This document shows, piece by piece, positions 56,785 through 64,000 of a DNA stretch of 64,000 bases. The stretch is taken from the NCBI GenBank assembly GCA_964383365.1, contig CAYLHF010000006.1, forward strand, positions 59,703-123,702, read 5' to 3'. How positions within the stretch are numbered: position 1 is the stretch's first letter; each line of letters opens with the position of its first letter. A model generated the notes under the pieces. That model was not told the origin of the DNA, made no database searches, and saw only the letters and a list, made by a program, of their open reading frames with translations. This DNA comes from CAYLHF01 sp964383365. GTDB taxonomy: Bacteria > Bacteroidota > Rhodothermia > Rhodothermales > UBA10348. The position numbers and the translations under genes are program-made.

Positions 56785-58028
56785 CAAAACGATACCTCAG
56801 GAGTCCTCACTCGTTTTCGCTGATTTCAAAAATATCCGGCATCTCTGTTGCCGGAGTGGCACTGGGCGTTGCTGCACTGATCGTGGTCCTGTCCGTGATG
56901 AACGGATTCTTTGATTTCGTTCGTGATATGCTCGTTTCGTACGATCCGCATGTGCGTATTGTGGCTACCGACGAGCGAGGTGTTTCGAGTGCAGACTCCC
57001 TCATTCATCTGGTCAAGGGCGTCGACCACGTCGAGTCGGCGGCTCCGTACATCGAGGGAAAAGCACTGCTACTCCACGAAGGAAAGGGAGCGGTAAACAA
57101 GGTGGTGATCGTACGGGGAGTGGACGAACGCCAGATATCGACAAGCCAGGGGGTGATAGACGGTACTACATTCGGGCGCTTCGACGTGAGCAGACAGGGA
57201 GGGAAAGCGGGAATCGTTATGGGTGAGCAACTGGGAGAAAGACTGCTACTCGCTCCGAAAGGAGGAACGAGTCCTGCCAGCCATGTGGCACTTCTGTCCG
57301 CACCGGCTCTGGAAAGCCGGATGACCAACGTATTTGGAGGAGCGCCGATAAGGCAATTTGAGGTCCGAGGCCTGTTCCGCCTGGAGCCGGTGTACGATGA
57401 GAGTCACGTCTTTGTCGGCCTGGAAGAGGCGCGGCATCTGTTCCGGATGGGACCGGTAGTAACCGGGGTAGACATCAGGCTGGATGACCTTAACCATGCG
57501 GACGCGGTAAAGGATATTCTCATGGCTCGCCTGGACCCCGGCCGGTTTCGCGTTATGACCTGGTACGACTTGCAGAAAACACTCTATGATGTCATGCACC
57601 TGGAGAAGTGGGGGGCCTCTCTGATTCTTATCCTCATTGTGGTGGTCGCCGTTTTCAATATTGTCGGTTCGCTCACGATGATTGTGATCGAGAAACGAAG
57701 GGACGTAGGTGCGCTCCGGGCAATGGGAATGACGAGGCGCGATATAAGAAGAATATTCTTGAATGAAGGAGTGCTGATCGGGCTATTCGGGAGTGGAGTC
57801 GGTCTCGTCCTGGGGCTCGGAATTGCGTTGGTGCAGAAGTACTATCATATTATTCCGCTTGCACAGGCGGAGTCTTTTCTGATCGATTCCTATCCAGTCT
57901 CCATCGAAGTGTTCGATATTACGTTGATCTTCTCGGTAGCCCTGATTTTGTGCATCCTGGCTGCGTGGTATCCAGCATCTCGCGCAGCGTCTATTGAACC
58001 CGCCGAGGCCGTCGCGATTGACGGTTGA
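56763..58028 (+). CDS. LolC/E-type ABC transporter permease (FtsX family)
   Basis: 421 residues from the GTG at 56763 (MDYRYQIAKRYLRSPHSFSLISKISGISVAGVALGVAALI), the standard LolC/E opening; longer frames upstream lie within the lipoprotein gene. One N-terminal TM, a large periplasmic domain (about 45-270), and three C-terminal TMs in the FtsX domain (LILILIVVVAVFNIVGSLTMIVIEKRRDVGALRAMG, then LFGSGVGLVLGLGIALV, then ILCILAAWYPASRAASIEPAEAVAIDG). In Gram-negative bacteria these proteins extract lipoproteins from the inner membrane. No LolD-type ATPase is adjacent, so it must be encoded elsewhere. Confidence 0.88.
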   Translation: MDYRYQIAKRYLRSPHSFSLISKISGISVAGVALGVAALIVVLSVMNGFFDFVRDMLVSYDPHVRIVATDERGVSSADSLIHLVKGVDHVESAAPYIEGKALLLHEGKGAVNKVVIVRGVDERQISTSQGVIDGTTFGRFDVSRQGGKAGIVMGEQLGERLLLAPKGGTSPASHVALLSAPALESRMTNVFGGAPIRQFEVRGLFRLEPVYDESHVFVGLEEARHLFRMGPVVTGVDIRLDDLNHADAVKDILMARLDPGRFRVMTWYDLQKTLYDVMHLEKWGASLILILIVVVAVFNIVGSLTMIVIEKRRDVGALRAMGMTRRDIRRIFLNEGVLIGLFGSGVGLVLGLGIALVQKYYHIIPLAQAESFLIDSYPVSIEVFDITLIFSVALILCILAAWYPASRAASIEPAEAVAIDG

Positions 58029-58096
58029 TCACCAGACCGAAAGGAAACCTTCACGAAAATTAGGCGGAACCAGTGCTTTTCCTCCTGGTTGGTCGG

Positions 58097-58125
58097 TTGC
58101 TAAACGGACAGGATCGCTTTATATT
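58097..58125 (+). promoter_or_regulatory. sigma-70-type promoter candidate for rpmB
   Basis: TTGCTA (58097-58102), 17-nt spacer, TATATT (58120-58125). The predicted start near 58132 leaves an 80-nt leader before rpmB. Confidence 0.5.
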
Positions 58126-58160
58126 AGTCGGTCTTGCCGTATTTGCGGCATTTTTTGTCT

Positions 58161-58191
58161 TAGCGGGCTATTCCCACCAGAAAGCCCGTTA
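58161..58191 (+). promoter_or_regulatory. hairpin in the rpmB leader
   Basis: TAGCGGGCT (58161-58169) pairs with AGCCCGTTA (58183-58191), nine pairs with one G-T, loop 13 nt. No T run follows, so a leader structure rather than a terminator. Confidence 0.4.
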
Positions 58192-58212
58192 TTAATCAGA
58201 CTTCACACGACG

Positions 58213-58449
58213 ATGGCACGAAGAGACCAGCTAACGGGCAAGGGTCCGGTTGCGGGAAACCATGTTTCTCACGCGCACAACAAGGCGAAGCGCCGATTCG
58301 AGATAAATATCCAGAAGAAGCGGTTTTATGTCCCAGAGGAAGATCGCTGGGTGACGCTGCGCGTTTCCGCGCAGACGATCAAAACGATCAACAAGAAAGG
58401 TATTTCCGCCGTTTTGAAGGAAGCCCGGAGTAACGGAGTACACGTCTGA
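58213..58449 (+). CDS. rpmB: 50S ribosomal protein L28
   Basis: 78 residues: MARRDQLTGKGPVAGNHVSHAHNKAKRRFEINIQKKRF, then WVTLRVSAQTIKTINKKGI, the standard L28 pattern. No Cys pairs, so a zinc-free form. First gene of rpmB-rpmG-DUF4295. Confidence 0.96.
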   Translation: MARRDQLTGKGPVAGNHVSHAHNKAKRRFEINIQKKRFYVPEEDRWVTLRVSAQTIKTINKKGISAVLKEARSNGVHV

Positions 58450-58492
58450 ACAGAGGTCTTCCCCGTTCAGCGACTAAGCGAAACAGAGAATC

Positions 58493-58663
58493 ATGGCTAA
58501 AGGAAAAGACGTTCGCACGAAGATCATTCTGGATTGCACGGAAGCGCCGGGTACGAGTCGGTACTCAACGATGAAAAACCGGCGCAATACTCCCGGTCGT
58601 CTGGAACTGAAAAAATACAACTCGACCCTGCGTAAGCACACACTTCACCGTGAAACCAAGTAG
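58493..58663 (+). CDS. rpmG: 50S ribosomal protein L33
   Basis: 56 residues starting MAKGKDVRTKIILDCTEAPG, with SRYSTMKNRRNTPGRLELKKYN and ending LRKHTLHRETK. The CxxC pairs of zinc-binding L33 are absent (single Cys15), so this is the zinc-free form. It lies 43 nt after rpmB. Confidence 0.95.
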   Translation: MAKGKDVRTKIILDCTEAPGTSRYSTMKNRRNTPGRLELKKYNSTLRKHTLHRETK

Positions 58664-58704
58664 GTTTCTACGGCCGAAAGCGGTCTCTACGATTATAGAA
58701 TACC

Positions 58705-58875
58705 ATGGCAAAGAAACAGTCATTCGGCGATAAGGTTTTGCGTCAGAAACGTGAAGCCAAGCGTATGGCGAAAATCGTCATCGCGGAAAAGAAGGAGAAT
58801 GGCCAGTATCGTTTCCGGACGAAGATGGTCGATGCAAACGAGGTTAAATCGGAAATTTCCGCCGCCCGCGGATAA
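58705..58875 (+). CDS. DUF4295-family small protein
   Basis: 56 residues, basic: MAKKQSFGDKVLRQKREAKR ... IVIAEKKENGQYRFRTKMVD. This small family is found in Bacteroidota and relatives immediately after rpmG; function unknown, probably ribosome-linked by its setting. It is useful as a lineage marker. Confidence 0.85.
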   Translation: MAKKQSFGDKVLRQKREAKRMAKIVIAEKKENGQYRFRTKMVDANEVKSEISAARG

Positions 58876-58939
58876 GTCTGATTTACGACTGCCGATCATC
58901 CAGTCAGGACCAGGATTGGAGGCCATCGGTAACCATATT

Positions 58940-59014
58940 CGGGGTGTAGCGCAGCCCGGTTAGCGCATCTGCTTTGGGAGCAGAGGGTCGCAGGTTCGAA
59001 TCCTGCCACCCCGA
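58940..59014 (+). tRNA. tRNA-Pro (anticodon TGG)
   Basis: Acceptor CGGGGTG pairs with CACCCCG; anticodon stem TCTGC/GCAGA with loop TTTGGGA gives TGG; T arm GCAGGTTCGAATCCTGC. CCA is not encoded. Confidence 0.95.
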
Positions 59015-59044
59015 CAGAAAATGTGACCAGTTCCTTCATGTCCT

Positions 59045-59118
59045 GCGCCCGTAGCTCAACTGGATAGAGCAGCGGACTTCTAATCCGCAGGTTGCAGGTT
59101 CGAGCCCTGCCGGGCGTA
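59045..59118 (+). tRNA. tRNA-Arg (anticodon TCT)
   Basis: Acceptor GCGCCCG pairs with CGGGCGT (terminal G-T); anticodon stem GCGGA/TCCGC with loop CTTCTAA gives TCT; T arm GCAGGTTCGAGCCCTGC. CCA is not encoded. Confidence 0.94.
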
Positions 59119-59168
59119 CGAAGAAGATCCGTGTTCGACTCGTCAATCGATCTGCGCGGAGCGGTTCC

Positions 59169-59239
59169 GGTGACGTGGCCGAGTGGCTAGGCAAGGGTCT
59201 GCAAAACCCTGTACGACGGTTCGAATCCGTCCGTCACCT
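59169..59239 (+). tRNA. tRNA-Cys (anticodon GCA)
   Basis: Acceptor GGTGACG pairs with CGTCACC, discriminator T as usual for Cys; anticodon stem AGGGT/ACCCT with loop CTGCAAA gives GCA; T arm ACGGTTCGAATCCGT. Its last 16 nt belong to the 88-nt direct repeat and recur at 59392-59407. Confidence 0.94.
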
Positions 59240-59240
59240 C

Positions 59241-59282
59241 AAGGTCTGACACGCGGTCCTCCTGGACCGCGTGTCAGACCTT
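59241..59282 (+). terminator. long hairpin after tRNA-Cys (first copy)
   Basis: A 19-bp perfect stem beginning AAGGTCTGACACGCGGTCC with loop TCCT, directly after the tRNA. No T run follows, so it may be a processing or transcription-stop structure without a U tract. The second copy is at 59409-59450. Confidence 0.55.
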
Positions 59283-59408
59283 GCTATGTATATGGGCACG
59301 GATGAGAACGAAGTTCAAACGAGGTGCGCCCAGCACGGGAGACGCCGAGTATTGTGCGCACCGACTAACGACGGCGCGTGAGCGCCGAGTAAATCCGTCC
59401 GTCACCTC

Positions 59409-59450
59409 AAGGTCTGACACGCGGTCCTCCTGGACCGCGTGTCAGACCTT
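59409..59450 (+). terminator. long hairpin, second copy
   Basis: Identical to the 59241-59282 hairpin, but not preceded by a complete tRNA gene; only the 16-nt tRNA tail lies before it. Confidence 0.45.
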
Positions 59451-59662
59451 GCTATGTATATGGGCACGGATGAGAACGACCCAGCCGGTCTCTTCATGCA
59501 AATCTCTCAATAGGCACACGGTGATTTGAAGCCGCACTCATTCCCGGTGGCTACATTCTCGGCGGGATCAAACGAGTCTTTGACAAACTGAGTTCAGAAT
59601 CGACGGATCAGTCTTTCTCTCGGTGGACATTGATCTCCAGATCTGGGCCGGAGATACAGACC

Positions 59663-60805
59663 ATGGTGGACTTTTCACTTTCTTCCGATCAACTCCAAAT
59701 CATCGAATCCACACGCTCTTTCGTTGAGCAATGGGTAGTTCCCAGAAGGACAGAATACGATGAGTCCTGTGAGTTTCCGTGGGAAATAGTCCATGCCGCC
59801 TACGATGCCGGTCTGATGAACGGACCACTACCGCGACAGTACGGCGGACAGGATCATACCATATTTGACGGAACACTCGCTTCCGAAGAACTCGGTGCAG
59901 GATGTATCGGGGTCGGCATATCAATTGATGCGAGCACACTGGCACTGACGCCGATATTGATCGCCGGATCGGATGAACAGAAGCGCACTTTTTTCGGAGA
60001 CCTGGTCGAGCGAAAAGGGGTCGGAGCCTATTGTCTGACCGAACCGGGGGCGGGCTCGGATGTGGCCGGAATCAAGACGACTGCCATCAAGAACGGCTCC
60101 TCGTACGTCCTGAATGGACACAAACGGTTTATTACAAACGGAGAAGTCGCCAGGTACCTCACCGTTTTTGCGGTAACGGATCCCACACGAGGAGCGCGTA
60201 CCCTGACAGCATTCGTAGTTCCGAACGATTCGCCCGGGATCGAAATTGCCTCCCGGATGGATAAAATGGGACAACGTGCATCGGTCCAGAACGAGATCAA
60301 GTTTCACGATGTCGTGGTCAGTGAAGCAAACAGACTCGGTCGTGAAGGACAGGGTTTTCTAATTGCGATGAAGACATTCGACAGGACGCGGACCGGTGTA
60401 GCTGCACTGAGCCTGGGAGCGGCGAGAACGGCATTTGAAGAAGCCCGAGACTGGTCTAAAAACCGGATTCAGTTCGGGAAACCCATCTCCGCCAACCAGG
60501 CAGTGGCATTCATGTTGGCCGACATGGCGACCGGAATCGAAACCGCTCGGCTCATGACATGGAATGCGGCATGGGCCTATGATACGGGAAAAAAGACAGC
60601 CGGAAAGCTGTCGGCGATGGCCAAGATGTACGCATCCGATATGGCGATGCGGGTCGCGACAGATGCCGTTCAGGTAATGGGTGGAGATGGTTATTCCAAA
60701 GATTTTCCGGTCGAGAAAATCATGCGAGACGTAAAATTGTGTCAGATTTACGAAGGCACAAATCAGGTTCAGCGCCTCGTGATATCCAAGGCGATCCTGA
60801 AATAG
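59663..60805 (+). CDS. acyl-CoA dehydrogenase
   Basis: FAD enzyme of fatty-acid or branched-chain acyl-CoA oxidation. 380 residues from the ATG at 59663 (MVDFSLSSDQLQIIESTRSFVEQW). Signatures: AYCLTEPGAGSDVAGIKTTA (ACAD signature 1) and QVMGGDGYSKDFPVEKIMRDVKLCQIYEGTNQVQRL (signature 2), where the Glu of YEGTN is the usual catalytic base of short/medium-chain types. Chain specificity cannot be read. No electron-transfer flavoprotein genes are adjacent. Confidence 0.92.
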   Translation: MVDFSLSSDQLQIIESTRSFVEQWVVPRRTEYDESCEFPWEIVHAAYDAGLMNGPLPRQYGGQDHTIFDGTLASEELGAGCIGVGISIDASTLALTPILIAGSDEQKRTFFGDLVERKGVGAYCLTEPGAGSDVAGIKTTAIKNGSSYVLNGHKRFITNGEVARYLTVFAVTDPTRGARTLTAFVVPNDSPGIEIASRMDKMGQRASVQNEIKFHDVVVSEANRLGREGQGFLIAMKTFDRTRTGVAALSLGAARTAFEEARDWSKNRIQFGKPISANQAVAFMLADMATGIETARLMTWNAAWAYDTGKKTAGKLSAMAKMYASDMAMRVATDAVQVMGGDGYSKDFPVEKIMRDVKLCQIYEGTNQVQRLVISKAILK

Positions 60806-60918
60806 CCTCTGATTCCTGTGGACTCGTACCGGTGCCGACAAGGTACCGACCACGGTCGATATTTGGATTATCACATACGATCCAATATTCTGTTGGACCC
60901 AACCAAGTCGGAGAGGAT

Positions 60919-61527
60919 ATGATGATCAGCAACACAAGCCTCGTACGCGTCCTTTTAATCTGCGTTATTATTGTCAGCGGATGTTCCTCTCAGTCGTCAT
61001 CTGAAGACGAGGCCTCCAATGCGAGCGAGTGTCCGGCTTACGATTCGGGCCTGGATGCGTGGATGACGGTACCCGAGATAATGCAGATTAAGGACTCGAT
61101 GTCGGATGGGGAGATTCAACAGTGCGCAGAGAAGGTCCTGTCTCATTCGTGGCTTATGCAACAGAGGAATCCAGATTGGACGCTCGATCTCACGGGAATA
61201 AAGGTTGACGTACAAGCAAGCAAGAGTGTTCAGTGGGTGACATCGAGAACAAATTCATTTGCTACAGGCACGACGGTGATTTTTAAGACTGATTCGAACT
61301 GTAAAACCAGTCCAACCTGTATCCCGTTTTTCCAGGGAACAGTGACGATCAAGGGTACGGAAGGAGGACGATCATTCGAGATCAATCCGGCAGAATGGTT
61401 TGTGGTCGATAGTTCGACTCAGTTTCCAGACCAGAGAGATGCCATCAGGATCTGGAAAGGAATCGAAAACTGGGTCACTCTGCTCGATACCCCCATTGAC
61501 AAACGTGGTACACGAATCGACGGCTAG
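60919..61527 (+). CDS. lipoprotein of unknown function
   Basis: 202 residues from the ATG at 60919, preceded by a purine-rich GGAGAGG; longer frames upstream lack a signal. Lipoprotein signal VLLICVIIVSGC. The mature part has four Cys (CPAYDSG, QQCAEKV, NCKTSPTC) that could form disulfides. No family recognised. Monocistronic, convergent with the membrane protein gene at 61574. Confidence 0.65.
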   Translation: MMISNTSLVRVLLICVIIVSGCSSQSSSEDEASNASECPAYDSGLDAWMTVPEIMQIKDSMSDGEIQQCAEKVLSHSWLMQQRNPDWTLDLTGIKVDVQASKSVQWVTSRTNSFATGTTVIFKTDSNCKTSPTCIPFFQGTVTIKGTEGGRSFEINPAEWFVVDSSTQFPDQRDAIRIWKGIENWVTLLDTPIDKRGTRIDG

Positions 61528-61573
61528 TGTAGCCAGGCCCAGAGCCCGTCGACTCTCTGAGGTACGAATAGAC

Positions 61574-62092
61574 TCAGTCGGCCGTCGACGTCCACATGTC
61601 TCGGAGGGAAAGCGCCACCATGGCCCCAAAGGCCAGAAAAGTCGATCCCCCAGCTATCATCATGATCCAGGCCATGACGGTCGCAACGGACTCGTCCATG
61701 AAACGAACGCCGACCATCCCTCCGAATAGAATAATGGTGGCCACAAAAGGTTCGACAGACAGGATCGACCGCAGGCGTTTACTGAAGGAACTGAACAGGA
61801 AAATCCCTCCGACCGCCAGGTAGATCAGCGAGAAGGTCGTCACGTGGGCATGGATGACATTGAGCATTTCGAGGGTGCTTTTCTCGAATTTTATTTCGGT
61901 CTCCGATCCCGTCGAAGCATCCTCGTTTCCCCTGAATTGCTCAACTGTACCCGATGCGGAAACATGGGTGGTATGGGCGACAAAATAAATACCGGTTCCA
62001 TAGCCGAAGGAGATGGTTAAAAGAAATGCCGTTAGAAACAGGCGCAAAACACCATCGGTCTCCTTGAGGCAAAAATCAGACAATGGGGACAT
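61574..62092 (-). CDS. four-helix membrane protein next to an FMN-binding protein
   Basis: 172 residues with about four TM segments (17-37, 82-104, 112-130, 137-160). His residues sit at the helix ends: AHTTH after TM1 and NVIHAHVTTF at the start of TM2, possible haem or quinone sites. It begins 6 nt after the FMN-binding protein gene on the same strand, so it may be its membrane electron partner; this is inference. No family recognised. Confidence 0.6.
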   Translation of the reverse strand: MSPLSDFCLKETDGVLRLFLTAFLLTISFGYGTGIYFVAHTTHVSASGTVEQFRGNEDASTGSETEIKFEKSTLEMLNVIHAHVTTFSLIYLAVGGIFLFSSFSKRLRSILSVEPFVATIILFGGMVGVRFMDESVATVMAWIMMIAGGSTFLAFGAMVALSLRDMWTSTAD

Positions 62093-62098
62093 CGTAAC

Positions 62099-62716
62099 TC
62101 AGTGATCGATTGAAAAAGCGGGAGGGTGGTTCGAATAATACGTCGTTACCAGAGACAGAGCCTTTTTAACCCCCTTGTTCATGGCTCGAACAGAGAGCGT
62201 CGCCCCCGAGATGTTCACGATATCTCGATGGGTACGTATCGCATCCGAAACCGTTTTATCCCGGTACTGTCTTAAAAATCGAGGAGTACGGATTTTGCCA
62301 CCTCGATCCTCCCGGTAGACCAGGATCACTACTCCGGACACTGCGAACGACGAATCGATTCCAACCATAAACGTGATGGGCCTATACTTGCCGATCTCCT
62401 CTCCAATGATTGCATATCCGCTAAAATGACCATTTTCGTCATAACCGACATCGATCGTGGCGGTCGCATCCGTCATATCTCGACGAATTTCTGAGCGAAT
62501 CTGCCGTTGCTCCGTACCGGACAGATGAATCGTTTCACTCACGAAATTCACAGCGTTTGGCAGAACGATTCTCCTCGCCTCTTCGGGTGTTAGATACTCG
62601 TATACAGTTCCTCTCACCTGTCCGTCCGAAGGAGCAGAGGATACGATGACGAGGAAGAGAAGGGACAGAAGCCACTCCACTGAACGGAAGAATGATCTCA
62701 TCAGAATGGTTTTCAT
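62099..62716 (-). CDS. exported FMN-binding domain protein
   Basis: 205 residues with a signal peptide or anchor (VEWLLSLLFLVIVSSAPSDGQ). FMN_bind fold: ENGHFSGYAIIGEEIGKYRPITFMVGI, VYREDRGGKIRTPRFLRQYRDKT, and the flavinylation motif INISGATLS-like VNISGATLSVRAM, where the Thr of SGAT is the covalent FMN site in NqrC/RnfG-type proteins (attached by ApbE). It carries electrons outside the cytoplasm. It sits between a porin gene (3 nt) and a membrane protein gene (6 nt). No NADH:quinone reductase genes are near, so it is not part of a full Nqr/Rnf cluster. Confidence 0.82.
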   Translation of the reverse strand: MKTILMRSFFRSVEWLLSLLFLVIVSSAPSDGQVRGTVYEYLTPEEARRIVLPNAVNFVSETIHLSGTEQRQIRSEIRRDMTDATATIDVGYDENGHFSGYAIIGEEIGKYRPITFMVGIDSSFAVSGVVILVYREDRGGKIRTPRFLRQYRDKTVSDAIRTHRDIVNISGATLSVRAMNKGVKKALSLVTTYYSNHPPAFSIDH

Positions 62717-62719
62717 GGA

Positions 62720-64000
62720 TCAGAAGCCGACCGCCAGTCCGAAAGAGAGCGCGTTTACGACGTCACGGGAGCCTTGGGCGCCGCTGATCGGATCAATCAT
62801 GACCCCATCGATAGGATTATTCCTCGAGTAGATCAGCTGAAAGACCGACCCCGGGACGGGTCTAAAGGCAAGACCGATAGAAATGCGGTCCTGCTGGATG
62901 GATTCGGTCACCAGATCCGTGGCCAGGCCGCCACGGAAACCAAACGCGGACACTTCACGGTCAATCCAGGCGCGTTCGTACCGTACGACGGGGGTGAGAA
63001 GTGCGTCTTCCAGGCCGAGGGATCCACGCGACAACGCGATCGGTCGGGAGACATCCAACCAGAATCCGTAGCGTCTATCTGATAGTCCCTTGAGTTCGAT
63101 CTCGATTTCCGATTCCAATGCTGCCGATTCCGACGAGGAGGTTTCGGTCGCGTGATCAAGTGCTGCCGCCGCAAAGCTGTTCAGCGTCCGGTCGACCCCG
63201 CCGTATTCGGTATATAGAAATTCGCCTTCGAGAACGAAGGTCCCGATCCGGTGTTCGCTGTCGAAGCCAAGGGTGAACATGGATTCGTGGGCATCCAGAA
63301 ACTCCGGTGTATATCGACCCGCGTATCCTGAAACGGCGAATTCGCTTCCCACCGCCGGACTAACAGCGAGTCTAAATGCGCCGGCGTCGGCAGGATTGGA
63401 TCCGTCGAAGGCTCCCTGTGTGGGCGAGACCACCGCCTCGAGTTCCAGTTTGTTACGTTTCGGATCACGAGTCTGAATTTTTTGCTCGATCGCAAAATCC
63501 AGCGTCGTCCCGGTGAGCAGATAGGCCTCATACTCAAAGTGAACTCCACTCTCCAGGTCGGTCTGTCCTCGCAGGCCAATTCCCATTTCTGTCCAGGCCG
63601 CGGACCCGGGTAAAACCTGTGCCGCTCGGTCGATCAAAGATCGCCTCGTAAAATTCCACAAATTGTCATCATGACGCGAATTGAATCTCCCCACCGGAGG
63701 CAGAACCGCGCCGAATCGAAGTCCCCAATTCTCCGAGAAGCGGTATTCTCCCCAGGCCTGTTCGAGGGCGATCTCACTCCCGTTGGTACCCTCCAATTCC
63801 TGTTCGAACGCCAGCCCTCCAGCGGAGCGACGCACGGAACGCTCCACCTCAATTTCGCCCAGGCGTTCATACTCGACCTCGGAATATATGCGTACTCGTT
63901 CGCCGATTCTGGCATCGGTTGTCACAACAAAGCGGCGAAGAGTGAAGGATGGATCCGTGTTTTGAGCGTCCGATGCGTCGAGTCGAAAGGACCCGTACCC
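62720..64000 (-). CDS. porin-like outer-membrane protein (5' end outside window)
   Basis: The frame is open from the window edge (YGSFRLDASDAQNTDPSFTLRRF) to the stop at 62720, at least 426 residues, so the start lies outside. The sequence is an alternating series of strands with aromatic ends and acidic loops (RIYSEVEYERLGEIEVERS, WGLRFGAVLPPVGRFNSRHDD, VHFEYEAYLLTG), ending ALSFGLAVGF with terminal Phe, as in phosphate-selective-porin-like barrels. It is 3 nt upstream of the FMN-binding protein gene, so the three genes probably form one operon. Confidence 0.78.
   Translation of the reverse strand, partial: GYGSFRLDASDAQNTDPSFTLRRFVVTTDARIGERVRIYSEVEYERLGEIEVERSVRRSAGGLAFEQELEGTNGSEIALEQAWGEYRFSENWGLRFGAVLPPVGRFNSRHDDNLWNFTRRSLIDRAAQVLPGSAAWTEMGIGLRGQTDLESGVHFEYEAYLLTGTTLDFAIEQKIQTRDPKRNKLELEAVVSPTQGAFDGSNPADAGAFRLAVSPAVGSEFAVSGYAGRYTPEFLDAHESMFTLGFDSEHRIGTFVLEGEFLYTEYGGVDRTLNSFAAAALDHATETSSSESAALESEIEIELKGLSDRRYGFWLDVSRPIALSRGSLGLEDALLTPVVRYERAWIDREVSAFGFRGGLATDLVTESIQQDRISIGLAFRPVPGSVFQLIYSRNNPIDGVMIDPISGAQGSRDVVNALSFGLAVGF

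Larger units (their letters stand above)
59224..59479. repeat. 88-nt perfect direct repeat starting in the tRNA-Cys 3' end
   Basis: Positions 59224-59311 and 59392-59479 are identical as far as I can read. Each copy has the last 16 nt of tRNA-Cys, a 42-nt perfect hairpin, and 30 nt beginning GCTATGTATATGGG. The copies are 80 nt apart (period 168 nt), as from a partial tandem duplication. The rest of the 59240-59662 interval shows no gene. Confidence 0.9.

Noticed and set aside
59224..59479. Integrative element bounded by att sites
   Set aside because: Only 80 nt separate the two copies and no integrase gene is in the window; kept only as a repeat.
59281..59529. 82-codon frame downstream of tRNA-Cys
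   Set aside because: Made of the duplicated hairpin and tail sequence; the peptide repeats itself only because the DNA does.

Overview
The window looks like chromosomal sequence from an uncultured member of the Bacteroidota/Rhodothermota (FCB) group. Two secreted proteins end in type IX secretion (T9SS) sorting domains with the NPFNPS/T motif, a DUF4295 gene follows rpmB-rpmG, and the gene families (M14 peptidases, propeller hybrid kinases, Reg_prop/Y_Y_Y) are typical of that group. A 100-N scaffold gap flanked by two identical 55-nt ends points to a short-read, de Bruijn-graph assembly, probably a metagenome-assembled genome.

Layout. 0-4.1 kb: the conserved rpmH-rnpA-yidC-mnmE block on the minus strand (mnmE cut by the window edge), then tRNA-Gly and tRNA-Val. 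4.2-10.3 kb: a small membrane protein, a Tat-exported glycosylasparaginase, a hybrid histidine kinase and recJ. 10.3-20.1 kb: a sulfur/molybdenum region. A persulfide dioxygenase-rhodanese fusion and a SulP anion transporter face a minus-strand operon mobA - Fe-S/NrfD fusion - molybdopterin oxidoreductase (SoeA-like) - TorD-type chaperone. My reading is persulfide to sulfite to sulfate, then sulfate export. 20.1-31.1 kb: Nudix hydrolase, small membrane protein, M14 carboxypeptidase, a BNR/sortilin-type T9SS protein, a T9SS protein made of four CBM2-like modules, an esterase lipoprotein and a small secreted protein.

31.2-36.9 kb: a minus-strand cluster of pilin-like protein, PapD-like chaperone, a very large usher-like outer-membrane protein with a terminal LysM-like segment, and a FliA/WhiG-type sigma factor. 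I consider this the best candidate for an undescribed system. 37.3-44.2 kb: a sigma-54 activator facing a propeller hybrid kinase and a receiver-kinase. 44.3-48.3 kb: GntR regulator, rhodanese lipoprotein, moeA and pgi. 48.3-48.7 kb: a non-coding stretch with DnaA-box-like 9-mers and an AT-rich tract (tentative origin candidate). 48.7-58.0 kb: universal stress protein, comEC, nusB, phosphatase, ychF flanked by two outer-membrane proteins, and a LolA-like lipoprotein with a LolC/E-type permease. 58.2-59.5 kb: rpmB-rpmG-DUF4295, tRNA-Pro, tRNA-Arg and tRNA-Cys, followed by an 88-nt direct repeat with long hairpins. 59.6-64 kb: acyl-CoA dehydrogenase, a lipoprotein, and a minus-strand porin - FMN-binding protein - four-helix membrane protein cluster.

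All functions come from reading motifs and domain order by eye; no database search was run.
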